Below, one piece after another: positions 38,597-44,961 of a DNA stretch of 44,961 bases. The translations under genes and the position numbers were made by a program. The notes below the pieces were generated by a model. It had not been told where the DNA came from, searched no databases, and was given only the letters and a program-made list of their open reading frames with translations. Numbering within the stretch: position 1 is the stretch's first letter; every line of letters begins with the position of its first letter. Source of the stretch: JAAYZH01 sp964479695. Lineage in GTDB: Bacteria > Bacillota > Clostridia > Saccharofermentanales > Fastidiosipilaceae. The stretch lies in NCBI GenBank assembly GCA_964479695.1, contig CAYZSO010000019.1, forward strand, positions 1 through 44,961, read 5' to 3'.

Positions 38597-39046
38597 TTAT
38601 ACCTCCTCAGCTTGGCCCCCGGCCTGTTCAATTGCTTCTCTTGCCGAAGCGGTAAACTTCGCGGCGCGAACGGTCAGCTTGCGAGTAAACTCGCCGCCGC
38701 CCAGAATCTTGATGCCGTCATTGTTGTTATTGAATTTGACCAGACCCGACTCACGGATCTTATCAAGATCAACAACGGTGCCGTCTTCAAACTGTTGCAA
38801 ACGTCCCAAAGAAATTTCAATGTAATTGTTTGCAAAACGCTTATTGTTGAAACCACGTTTCGGCAGTCTGCGGAACAAAGGGGTCTGGCCGCCTTCAAAT
38901 CCCCAGCGGACGCCGCCGCCGGAACGGGCATTCTGCCCCTTATGGCCTCTGCCTGCAGTCTTACCATTACCGCTTCCGGAGCCTCTGCCCTTGCGGTAGG
39001 CCTTGGGGCTGGCACCCGGATTCGCTTGCATTTCGTTTAATTTCAT
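38597..39046 (-). CDS. rplO: 50S ribosomal protein L15
   Basis: 149 aa; RKGRGSGSGNGKTAGRGHKGQNAR near the N-terminus and GFEGGQTPLFRRLPKRGF are typical. Followed directly by secY. Confidence 0.97.
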   Translation of the reverse strand: MKLNEMQANPGASPKAYRKGRGSGSGNGKTAGRGHKGQNARSGGGVRWGFEGGQTPLFRRLPKRGFNNKRFANNYIEISLGRLQQFEDGTVVDLDKIRESGLVKFNNNNDGIKILGGGEFTRKLTVRAAKFTASAREAIEQAGGQAEEV

Positions 39047-39061
39047 TTCCGGACTCCTCCC

Positions 39062-39241
39062 TTAGATTTCTTCTGCTGTTACCAGATACTGGACCTGGCG
39101 CACCATTCCGCGGATTTGCGGAGTGTCTTCTTTCTCAACGGCTTGGCCGATCTTGCGAAGACCCAGCGCCTCGACCGTCTTGCGGTGCTTGCGATTCGTA
39201 CTGTTCGTGCTCTTCACGAGCGTAATTTTAAGTTTCGCCAT
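39062..39241 (-). CDS. rpmD: 50S ribosomal protein L30
   Basis: 59 aa, too short for usual gene lists. It begins MAKLKITLVKSTNSTNRKHR and contains GLRKIGQ, then PQIRGMVRQVQYLV. ATG at 39239-39241, stop TAA at 39062-39064. Between rpsE and rplO, as expected. Confidence 0.96.
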   Translation of the reverse strand: MAKLKITLVKSTNSTNRKHRKTVEALGLRKIGQAVEKEDTPQIRGMVRQVQYLVTAEEI

Positions 39242-39258
39242 GTTGTTGATGTCCTTCC

Positions 39259-39756
39259 TCAGAGAATCTCATCGGCATTCTTGCCGCGGATTCTCGCTAC
39301 ATCCTCAACGGATTTCATTGCTTTCAACGCTTCCATTGTAGCATTGACAACATTGTTAGGATTGGAGGTCCCCAGAGACTTCGTGCGGACATCCTTTATG
39401 CCGGCCAATTCCATGACGGCGCGGACAGGGCCTCCGGCGATAACGCCGGTACCGGGTTTCGCAGGCTTCAGCAGAACCTGGCCGGCGCCGAAACGGCCGA
39501 CGTAGGCATGCGGAAGTGTTGTGCCGTCGAGCGGTACGTGGATCATGTTGCGTTTAGCGGCTTCGACACCCTTGCGGATCGCTTCAGGGATTTCCACCGA
39601 TTTACCGGTTCCCTTGCCGACATTGCCATGGCCGTCGCCGACGATGACGAGAGCGGAGAAACGCATGTTACGTCCGCCTTTTACGGTTTTGGAAACGCGG
39701 CCGATATGAATGACGCGCTCCATCAGTTCAGGCTGTGTTTGATCGTTATGCTGCAT
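39259..39756 (-). CDS. rpsE: 30S ribosomal protein S5
   Basis: 165 aa; VKGGRNMRFSALVIVGDGHGNVG, GSGVIAGGPVR-like GTGVIAGGPVRAVMELAGI and SLGTSNPNNVVNATMEAL. In the standard rplR-rpsE-rpmD order. Confidence 0.97.
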   Translation of the reverse strand: MQHNDQTQPELMERVIHIGRVSKTVKGGRNMRFSALVIVGDGHGNVGKGTGKSVEIPEAIRKGVEAAKRNMIHVPLDGTTLPHAYVGRFGAGQVLLKPAKPGTGVIAGGPVRAVMELAGIKDVRTKSLGTSNPNNVVNATMEALKAMKSVEDVARIRGKNADEIL

Positions 39757-39770
39757 GTTTTCCTCCTCTT

Positions 39771-40139
39771 TTAAAATGTCAGGCCGGCTTCTCTGGCAGC
39801 TTCAGCCAGAGCGGCAACACGTCCGTGGTACAGGTAGCCGCCGCGGTCGAAGACAACCGTTGTGATGTCTTTGGCCAAAGCACGCTTCGCTACAAGTTCT
39901 CCGACTTTGGCAGCAGCGCTGACATTGCCGCCTTCGGTAGTTTCTGCCTTAATTTCCGGATCCTGAGTCGAAGCGGAAACGAGGGTTACCCCGGCTTCAT
40001 CATCGATCAGTTGGACATAGATGTGACGGCTGCTGCGGAAGACGCAAAGGCGTGGTCTTGCAGCGGTTCCGCTGATCTTCTTACGTACGCGGGCATGTTT
40101 GCGCCGACGGACTTCATTTTTACTAGTTTTCTTAATCAC
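39771..40139 (-). CDS. rplR: 50S ribosomal protein L18
   Basis: 122 aa; GTAARPRLCVFRSSRHIYVQLID and VVFDRGGYLYHGRVAALAEAAREAGL. The palindrome core (39869-39880) encodes LAK in KRALAKDITT, a segment that in other L18 proteins is a variable helix end. Confidence 0.97.
   Translation of the reverse strand: MIKKTSKNEVRRRKHARVRKKISGTAARPRLCVFRSSRHIYVQLIDDEAGVTLVSASTQDPEIKAETTEGGNVSAAAKVGELVAKRALAKDITTVVFDRGGYLYHGRVAALAEAAREAGLTF
39869..39880. repeat. Dispersed palindrome core CTTTGGCCAAAG (in rplR)
   Basis: An exact 12-bp core with imperfect outer bases, inside an essential ribosomal protein gene, in the same Leu-Ala-Lys frame as all other genic copies. Confidence 0.85.
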
Positions 40140-40155
40140 GTGTAACCACCCTCCT

Positions 40156-40701
40156 TTACTTCACTTTGGCGCCGGTCTTACCTTCTTTATGGCGCAGAAC
40201 TTCAGTATCATACTTGATACCCTTGCCATGGTAAACATCCGGGACACGGAAGGCGCGAATCTTAGCAGCGGTCTCACCGACCAACTGCTTATCAGCACCT
40301 TTGACCGTGATTTTGGTTAATGTAGGGACTTCAAGGGTGATTCCCTCAGGGACTTCCATCTCGATCGGATGGGAATACCCCAGGTTCAGCACCAATTTTT
40401 TGCCCTGCAACTGGGCACGGAAACCGATACCGTTGATTTCAAGATTCTTCGTGAAACCTTCGGTCAAGCCCACCACCATATTGTTGATGAGGGAGCGATA
40501 CAAACCGTGAAGGGCCTTGGTCTCTTTCTCATCATTTGCGCGGACCAGTTTAATCTCGTCGTTTTCGACATTGACTTCAATGAGTTCGCTTACTTCTTGG
40601 CTAAGACTTGCTTTGCCGTTTGAAACGGTTACGGAATGGTCTTGGACTTTGACAGTCACACCGGCCGGAACCTTAATCAGCTTGTTGCCGATTCGGGACA
40701 T
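40156..40701 (-). CDS. rplF: 50S ribosomal protein L6
   Basis: 181 aa with the two L6 repeats; SRIGNKLIKVPAGV at the start, GYSHPIEMEVPEGI and the C-terminal PDVYHGKGIKY. Typical length and place. Confidence 0.97.
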   Translation of the reverse strand: MSRIGNKLIKVPAGVTVKVQDHSVTVSNGKASLSQEVSELIEVNVENDEIKLVRANDEKETKALHGLYRSLINNMVVGLTEGFTKNLEINGIGFRAQLQGKKLVLNLGYSHPIEMEVPEGITLEVPTLTKITVKGADKQLVGETAAKIRAFRVPDVYHGKGIKYDTEVLRHKEGKTGAKVK

Positions 40702-40782
40702 ACTTTCTTCCTCCTGCTCTTAAGATTGAGGACGGAAACCTTGAAGGTTTCTGCCCTTTTCAGAGTGCTTGACTTCCTTGTC

Positions 40783-41178
40783 TTACCAGACGTAGCAGAG
40801 CACTTCACCGCCGACTTTTTGTTGACGGCAAGTTTTATCAGTCATGATGCCGTTCGAAGTGGAGACTATAGCAATACCTAAGCCGTCCAAAACCTTGGGC
40901 ATATCAGTCGCGCTGCTGTAGATGCGCAGACCCGGTTTCGATATACGCTTGATACCGGCAATGGCCGATTTACGATCAACGTATTTCAAAACAATGTGGA
41001 TGTTATCTTCGTGTTCGCCTTTGGTGATCTCGAAGCCCTTGATGTAGCCCTCTTCCTTGAGGATCTCAGCAATGTTGACCTTCATCTTCGAGGAAGGGAT
41101 GTCGACCGTTGCGTGGTTGGCTTGGGCTGCATTGCGGATGCGAGTAAGCATATCTGCGATTTTGTCAGTAATTTGCAT
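40783..41178 (-). CDS. rpsH: 30S ribosomal protein S8
   Basis: 131 aa; DKIADMLTRIRNAAQANH at the start and GLGIAIVSTSNGIMTDKTCRQQKVGGEVLCYVW at the end contain the typical STSxGxMTDxxAR-like motif. The 81-bp spacer to rplF is slightly long and has no visible gene. Confidence 0.96.
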   Translation of the reverse strand: MQITDKIADMLTRIRNAAQANHATVDIPSSKMKVNIAEILKEEGYIKGFEITKGEHEDNIHIVLKYVDRKSAIAGIKRISKPGLRIYSSATDMPKVLDGLGIAIVSTSNGIMTDKTCRQQKVGGEVLCYVW

Positions 41179-41190
41179 GATTTTCTCTCC

Positions 41191-41376
41191 TTACCAGCTC
41201 GCCTTGTGGATACCGGGAATCTGTCCCTTGTATGCCAGCTCACGGAAGCAGAGTCGGCAGACTCCGTACTTGCGCATATAAGAATGCGGGCGACCGCAGA
41301 TTTTGCAGCGATTGTGCTGTCTGGTGGCGTACTTCGGTTTACGCTGTGCCTTAATTTTCAGTGATGTTTTGGCCAT
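41191..41376 (-). CDS. rpsN: 30S ribosomal protein S14, zinc-binding type Z
   Basis: 61 aa; Cys4 site C24-x2-C27 and C40-x2-C43 (CKICGRPHSYMRKYGVCRLC). The short zinc form typical of Gram-positive spc operons. Confidence 0.97.
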   Translation of the reverse strand: MAKTSLKIKAQRKPKYATRQHNRCKICGRPHSYMRKYGVCRLCFRELAYKGQIPGIHKASW

Positions 41377-41391
41377 CTGTTTCGTTCCCCC

Positions 41392-41928
41392 TTACTTCGC
41401 GAACGGCATGCCGAAGAGAGTCAGGAGCTCTCTGGCTTCTTCGTCGGTCTCGGCTGTCGTCACGATCGCGATATCCAGACCGCGAATCTTGTCGATCTTG
41501 TCATAATCGATTTCCGGGAAGATCAGCTGCTCTTTCATGCCCGTGGCATAGTTGCCGCGGCCATCAAATGAGTTTGCGGACAAACCGCGGAAGTCACGGA
41601 CACGCGGAATCGCAACACTGATAAAACGATCCAGGAATTCGTACATTCTTTCTCCGCGCAAAGTTACCTTCGTGCCGATTTCCATTCCTTCACGCAATTT
41701 GAAGTTCGCAATGGATTTCTTCGCCTTCGTGATCACCGCTTTTTGGCCGGTAATCACACCCAAATCATGAGCGGCGTTCTCCACGGTCTTGTTATTCTCC
41801 CGCTCGCCAACGCCCATGTTCAGGACAATTTTCTCAAGCTTGGGGATCTGCATGACCGATTCGTATTTGAACTTCTCTTGCATAGCAGGAGCGATCTCGT
41901 TTTTGTACCTATCTTTTAATCTTGACAT
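41392..41928 (-). CDS. rplE: 50S ribosomal protein L5
   Basis: 178 aa; LEKIVLNMGVGE, GQKAVITKAKKSIANFKLREG and PRVRDFRGLSANSFDGRGNY. It binds 5S rRNA. Standard position between rplX and rpsN. Confidence 0.97.
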   Translation of the reverse strand: MSRLKDRYKNEIAPAMQEKFKYESVMQIPKLEKIVLNMGVGERENNKTVENAAHDLGVITGQKAVITKAKKSIANFKLREGMEIGTKVTLRGERMYEFLDRFISVAIPRVRDFRGLSANSFDGRGNYATGMKEQLIFPEIDYDKIDKIRGLDIAIVTTAETDEEARELLTLFGMPFAK

Positions 41929-41939
41929 CTATCTGATCC

Positions 41940-42281
41940 TCACTTGCTGCTCTTACCGATCACACCGAGATCTGTGCCACTGTTCTTCGCGTAACGGACA
42001 CGCTGCCCGTCGCTGTTCACTTTGACACCGGTCTTGGTGGGGATACCGGACTTGGGATCAACCAGCATGACGTTGGAAGCGTCAATTGCTGCTTCTGTTT
42101 CAATAATGCCGCCCACTTCGCCCATCTTCTTGGGTTTCGTGTGCTTCTTGACCAGATTAACGCCTTCCACAACAACGCGGCCGGTCTTGGGATTCACATC
42201 CAGGACTTTGCCGGTTTTTGCTCTGTCCTTGCCGGAGAGAACATACACCAGGTCGTCTTTTTTCACGTGTACTTTTGCCAT
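41940..42281 (-). CDS. rplX: 50S ribosomal protein L24
   Basis: 113 aa; KOW motif LVYVLSGKDRAKTGKVLDVNP, then EGVNLVKKHTKP and GGIIETEAAIDASNVMLVDP. Slightly longer than the 103-aa Bacillus protein at the C-terminus. Confidence 0.97.
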   Translation of the reverse strand: MAKVHVKKDDLVYVLSGKDRAKTGKVLDVNPKTGRVVVEGVNLVKKHTKPKKMGEVGGIIETEAAIDASNVMLVDPKSGIPTKTGVKVNSDGQRVRYAKNSGTDLGVIGKSSK

Positions 42282-42290
42282 GTTTCCTCC

Positions 42291-42659
42291 TTACAAAACT
42301 TCCGGAGCGAGTGAAAGAATACGCATATAACCATTCTCACGAAGCTCTCTGGCGATGGGCCCGAAAATACGGGTCCCTCTTGGGTTCTTATCATCCTTCA
42401 CGATGACGCAGGCGTTCTCATCAAACTTGATGTAAGAACCGTCGCTGCGTCTTACACCTGTCTTGGAACGCACAATCACTGCCTTGACAATTTCGCCCTT
42501 CTTCACCATGCCGCCCGGTGTGGACTCATGGACTGCACAGACGATCACGTCGCCGATGTTGGCAGTTTTGCGTTTCGATCCACCGGGGACCTTGATGCAC
42601 TTCAGGGAACGGGCACCGGTATTGTCAGCAGATTGAAGTACGGATTCTACTTGTATCAT
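42291..42659 (-). CDS. rplN: 50S ribosomal protein L14
   Basis: 122 aa; MIQVESVLQSADNTGARSLKCI at the start, and RGTRIFGPIARELRENGYMRILSLAPEVL at the end are nearly invariant. Standard length and position. Confidence 0.97.
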   Translation of the reverse strand: MIQVESVLQSADNTGARSLKCIKVPGGSKRKTANIGDVIVCAVHESTPGGMVKKGEIVKAVIVRSKTGVRRSDGSYIKFDENACVIVKDDKNPRGTRIFGPIARELRENGYMRILSLAPEVL

Positions 42660-42677
42660 CTCTATTCTCCTTGCTGC

Positions 42678-42938
42678 TTACTTAGCTTTCTCGATGACTT
42701 CGACGAGACGCCAGTGCTTTTCCTTGCTGAGCTTACGTGTTTCCATTACACGAACGCGGTCACCGATGTTGCATTCGTTATTCTCGTCATGAGCCTTTAG
42801 GGTAAAGGTCTTCTTCACATATTTCTTATAAAGAGGATGCTTCGTCGGCTCGACGACAGCAACGACAATCGTCTTATCCATTTTGTTGGAAACGACTTCG
42901 CCAACCTTGGTCTTGCGGAGATTTCTCTCAACGGTCAT
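42678..42938 (-). CDS. rpsQ: 30S ribosomal protein S17
   Basis: 86 aa; ERNLRKTKVGEVVSNKMDKT and HDENNECNIGDRVRVMETR show the OB-fold S17 pattern. 12 bp after rpmC. Confidence 0.97.
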   Translation of the reverse strand: MTVERNLRKTKVGEVVSNKMDKTIVVAVVEPTKHPLYKKYVKKTFTLKAHDENNECNIGDRVRVMETRKLSKEKHWRLVEVIEKAK

Positions 42939-42950
42939 GTTTTTTCCTCC

Positions 42951-43157
42951 TTATGCTTTCTTCTCTGCCTGAATTTCGCGTTCGCGGATAATGGTTTTTA
43001 CCTTCGCGATATCGCGGCGAACCGTACGCAATTGAATCGGGTTCTCCAGGCGGCGGGTTGCGTGTTGAAAACGCAGTTTGAAGAGCTCTTCCTTGAGGGA
43101 GACCAGCTCCTGGTTCAAATCTTCATCAGACTTCGTTCTGAGTTCATTAGCCTTCAT
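42951..43157 (-). CDS. rpmC: 50S ribosomal protein L29
   Basis: 68 aa; MKANELRTKSDEDLNQELVS and FKLRFQHATRRLENPIQLRTVRRDIAKVKT. Its start overlaps the rplP end by 11 bp, so translation is likely coupled. Confidence 0.97.
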   Translation of the reverse strand: MKANELRTKSDEDLNQELVSLKEELFKLRFQHATRRLENPIQLRTVRRDIAKVKTIIREREIQAEKKA

Positions 43158-43578
43158 TGACAGTCTCCTCCTTCGCTCTTGTGATGATCTTCGTCTTCAA
43201 AGGCAACTTGTGGCCTGCGAGGCGAAGGGCTTCCCTGGCTTCTTCCTCAGGGACTCCGGCAACTTCAAACATGACTCTGCCGGGTTTAACAACGGCTACC
43301 CAGTATTCCGGAGAGCCTTTACCGGAACCCATGCGGGTTTCAGCAGGTTTCTGCGTTACGGGTTTATCAGGGAAAATCTTGATCCAGACTTTGCCGCCGC
43401 GGCGCAGGTGCCGGTTGATTGCGATACGGGCTGCCTCGATCTGATTGCTCTTGACCCAGGCCGGTTCAGTCGCTACGAGTCCGAACTCACCATAGGAGAC
43501 GGTATTGCCGCGCGTAGCTTTGCCCTTCATGCGTCCGCGATGGACTCTTCTGTACTTAACTCTTTTCGGGAGCAGCAT
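43147..43578 (-). CDS. rplP: 50S ribosomal protein L16
   Basis: 143 aa; PKRVKYRRVHRGRMKGKATRG and WIKIFPDKPVTQKPAETRMGSGKGSPEYWVAVVKPG are typical. Starts 1 bp before the rpsC stop region and overlaps rpmC downstream. Confidence 0.97.
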   Translation of the reverse strand: MLLPKRVKYRRVHRGRMKGKATRGNTVSYGEFGLVATEPAWVKSNQIEAARIAINRHLRRGGKVWIKIFPDKPVTQKPAETRMGSGKGSPEYWVAVVKPGRVMFEVAGVPEEEAREALRLAGHKLPLKTKIITRAKEETVNEG

Positions 43579-43579
43579 A

Positions 43580-44251
43580 TTAGTTAGCGCCTCCTTCTGT
43601 GTTATTTCTTCTGCGGGGTTGTCTTAAGACTTCGCCGCGATAGATCCAAACCTTACAACCGATACGACCGTAGGTCGTTTTGGCCTCCGCAAAACCATAG
43701 TCGATGTCTGCGCGAAGAGTCTGCAAGGGGATGGTGCCTTCGTGGTAATGCTCACTTCTGGCAATTTCAGCGCCGCCTAAACGACCGCCGACCTGGCACT
43801 TAATACCCTTGACACCTGCCTTCATCGCGCGGCTGATCGCCTGCTTCATCGCACGGCGGAAAGAGATACGGCGCTCAAGCTGGGAAGCGATATTCTCGGC
43901 TACGAGCTGAGCTACGACATCTGGGTTCCCGGCTTCGCTGACGTTGATGAAGAAATCGCGGCCGAACTTCGCCTTGAGTTTCTTCTTCAAATCTTCGATG
44001 CCTGCGCCTTGACGGCCGATAATGATGCCGGGCTTGCCGGTGAAAATTGAAATTGTGGTCTTGTCATCGCCTTTGCGCTCAATATCAATCTGGGAGACAC
44101 CTGCGGCGTAGCATTCTTTCTTGACATAGTCGCGAATCGCCTTGTCTTCCACCAGGTAGTCGGCAAAATTCTTCTTGTCGGCATACCATTTGGTGCTCCA
44201 GTCCTTGATCACGCCTACGCGGAAACCGTTCGGATTAACTTTTTGACCCAT
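43580..44251 (-). CDS. rpsC: 30S ribosomal protein S3
   Basis: 223 aa; MGQKVNPNGFRVGVIKDW, the KH motif GIIIGRQGAGIEDLKKKL and the C-terminal domain with GGAEIARSEHYHEGTIPLQTLRADIDYG. Normal length. Confidence 0.97.
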   Translation of the reverse strand: MGQKVNPNGFRVGVIKDWSTKWYADKKNFADYLVEDKAIRDYVKKECYAAGVSQIDIERKGDDKTTISIFTGKPGIIIGRQGAGIEDLKKKLKAKFGRDFFINVSEAGNPDVVAQLVAENIASQLERRISFRRAMKQAISRAMKAGVKGIKCQVGGRLGGAEIARSEHYHEGTIPLQTLRADIDYGFAEAKTTYGRIGCKVWIYRGEVLRQPRRRNNTEGGAN

Positions 44252-44267
44252 AAAACGCGGTACCCCC

Positions 44268-44744
44268 TTATTTCCTTTCCTTGACGACGACCGTAATATT
44301 CGAAGATCTCTTCAGAATCGGTCTTGCTGAGCCTTTACCTGCAGGGATGAAGCGTTTAAAAACAACACCCTGGCCGCAATAGACTTCAGACACCATCAAA
44401 TTGTCCTCGCTCATACCGTTGTTATTGACGGCATTCGCGATTGCGGAATTAAGAACCTTAAGGATATAAGGCGCGGCGATCTTGGTTGTATACTGCAGAA
44501 TTGCTCTGGCTTCGTTCACATCTTTGCCGCGGATCTGATCCATTACGACAGCGACTTTGCGGGGAGCGATGCGGACATTATTGACTCTGGCCTTGCCCAG
44601 GTTCTTATCTACGCCCAACACTTTGCGCTGTTTCTTCGTCAGGATGGCCGGACGGTTCGATTTCTTACGCGGAGCACTATAACGCTCGAGAATCTCTTCG
44701 CGATTCTCTTGCATATAGGCTTTTGTCATAGCTTCTTGTTTCAA
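44268..44744 (-). CDS. rplV: 50S ribosomal protein L22 with N-terminal extension
   Basis: 158 aa. The L22 core begins near residue 48 (ARVNNVRIAPRKVAVVMDQIRG) and ends with the tunnel-loop and C-terminal strands (GSARPILKRSSNITVVVKER). About 45 basic residues precede it (MQENREEILERYSAPRKKSN, then RPAILTKKQRKVLG), absent from the roughly 113-aa Bacillus L22. The start is TTG 44744, because GGAGG lies 8 bp upstream of it; an ATG five codons later would be 23 bp away. The extension is real by this signal. Confidence 0.93.
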   Translation of the reverse strand: MKQEAMTKAYMQENREEILERYSAPRKKSNRPAILTKKQRKVLGVDKNLGKARVNNVRIAPRKVAVVMDQIRGKDVNEARAILQYTTKIAAPYILKVLNSAIANAVNNNGMSEDNLMVSEVYCGQGVVFKRFIPAGKGSARPILKRSSNITVVVKERK

Positions 44745-44761
44745 AGTCTTGGCCTCCTTCC

Positions 44762-44961
44762 TTATCTTCTCGTGCTCTTCTCGCTGCCGGCGTGGCCGCG
44801 GAAGGTGCGTGTCAGGGCAAACTCGCCCAATTTATGACCTACCATGTCTTCGGTGATGAACACCGGCACATGCTTGCGACCGTCATGAACGGCGATCGTG
44901 TGGCCTACCATTTCAGGGAAGATGGTGGAAGATCTGGACCAGGTCTTGACAACTTTCTTCT
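44762..44961 (-). CDS. rpsS: 30S ribosomal protein S19, C-terminal part (cut by window end)
   Basis: The last 66 residues of S19, continuing beyond the window: KKVVKTWSRSSTIFPEMVGH, then DGRKHVPVFITEDMVGHKLGEFA and RTFRGHAGSEKSTRR. Stop TAA at 44762-44764, 17 bp before the rplV start. The S10 operon order implies rplB upstream, outside the window. Confidence 0.95.
   Translation of the reverse strand, partial: KKVVKTWSRSSTIFPEMVGHTIAVHDGRKHVPVFITEDMVGHKLGEFALTRTFRGHAGSEKSTRR

Overview
The window looks like chromosomal DNA of an anaerobic, low-complexity-prone member of the Bacillota (Clostridia, probably near the Oscillospiraceae; I cannot name genus or species). The evidence is the gene order: a classical Gram-positive S10/spc/alpha ribosomal block with secY, adk, map and infA, followed by ecfA/ecfT/truA, and elsewhere the ireB-ruvX-DUF1292 group typical of Bacillota. 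Nearly everything is read from the minus strand, so transcription runs from high to low coordinates. Only an arsenate-reductase-like gene at the left end and one tRNA-Val gene are on the plus strand. No transposase, integrase, phage gene or CRISPR array was found.

Layout, left to right. (1) 1-1640: an ArsC-like gene, a tRNA-Val(CAC) gene with its own promoter and terminator, then about 900 bp of non-coding DNA holding a 71-bp tandem array and two copies of a 32-bp hairpin repeat. (2) 1642-8617: a minus-strand run read as secG | rnr-mtaB-ireB-ruvX-two DUF1292 proteins-CPBP protease; the larger DUF1292 protein carries a His/Asp tract and a poly-acidic tail. (3) 8913-12065: a type IIA P-type ATPase preceded by a complete promoter / yybP-ykoY (Mn2+) riboswitch / terminator leader, which suggests Mn2+ (or Ca2+) export controlled by Mn2+. 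(4) 12174-16725: nqrB-C-D-E-F, a sodium-pumping NADH dehydrogenase locus without nqrA beside it, ending in a conserved gene of unknown function. (5) 16726-18735: a 14-bp minisatellite, tRNA-Asp and tRNA-Phe on minus, about 1 kb of decayed repeats, and tRNA-Val(TAC) on plus. (6) 18880-24006: an envelope-modification set (DHHW protein, MBOAT acyltransferase, DUF4358 lipoprotein, SGNH lipoprotein) downstream of tatD. (7) 24034-31892: metG, a cyclophilin, nicotinate phosphoribosyltransferase, truA, ecfT and a single-chain EcfA1-EcfA2 fusion. (8) 31992-44961: the ribosomal protein block from rplQ back to a truncated rpsS.

The most unusual features lie between and inside ordinary genes. An exact 12-bp core, CTTTGGCCAAAG, at the centre of a longer palindrome (consensus GCGGCTTTGGCCAAAGCCGC), occurs eight times in 45 kb. 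Seven copies are inside genes, and all seven are read in the same frame, giving Leu-Ala-Lys, usually followed by Ala. Separately, many gene spacers contain short tandem repeats (units of 8-16, about 30 or 71 bp), and a 32-bp imperfect hairpin recurs in four intergenic places. These look like genome-wide sequence families and are the best candidates here for something undescribed.
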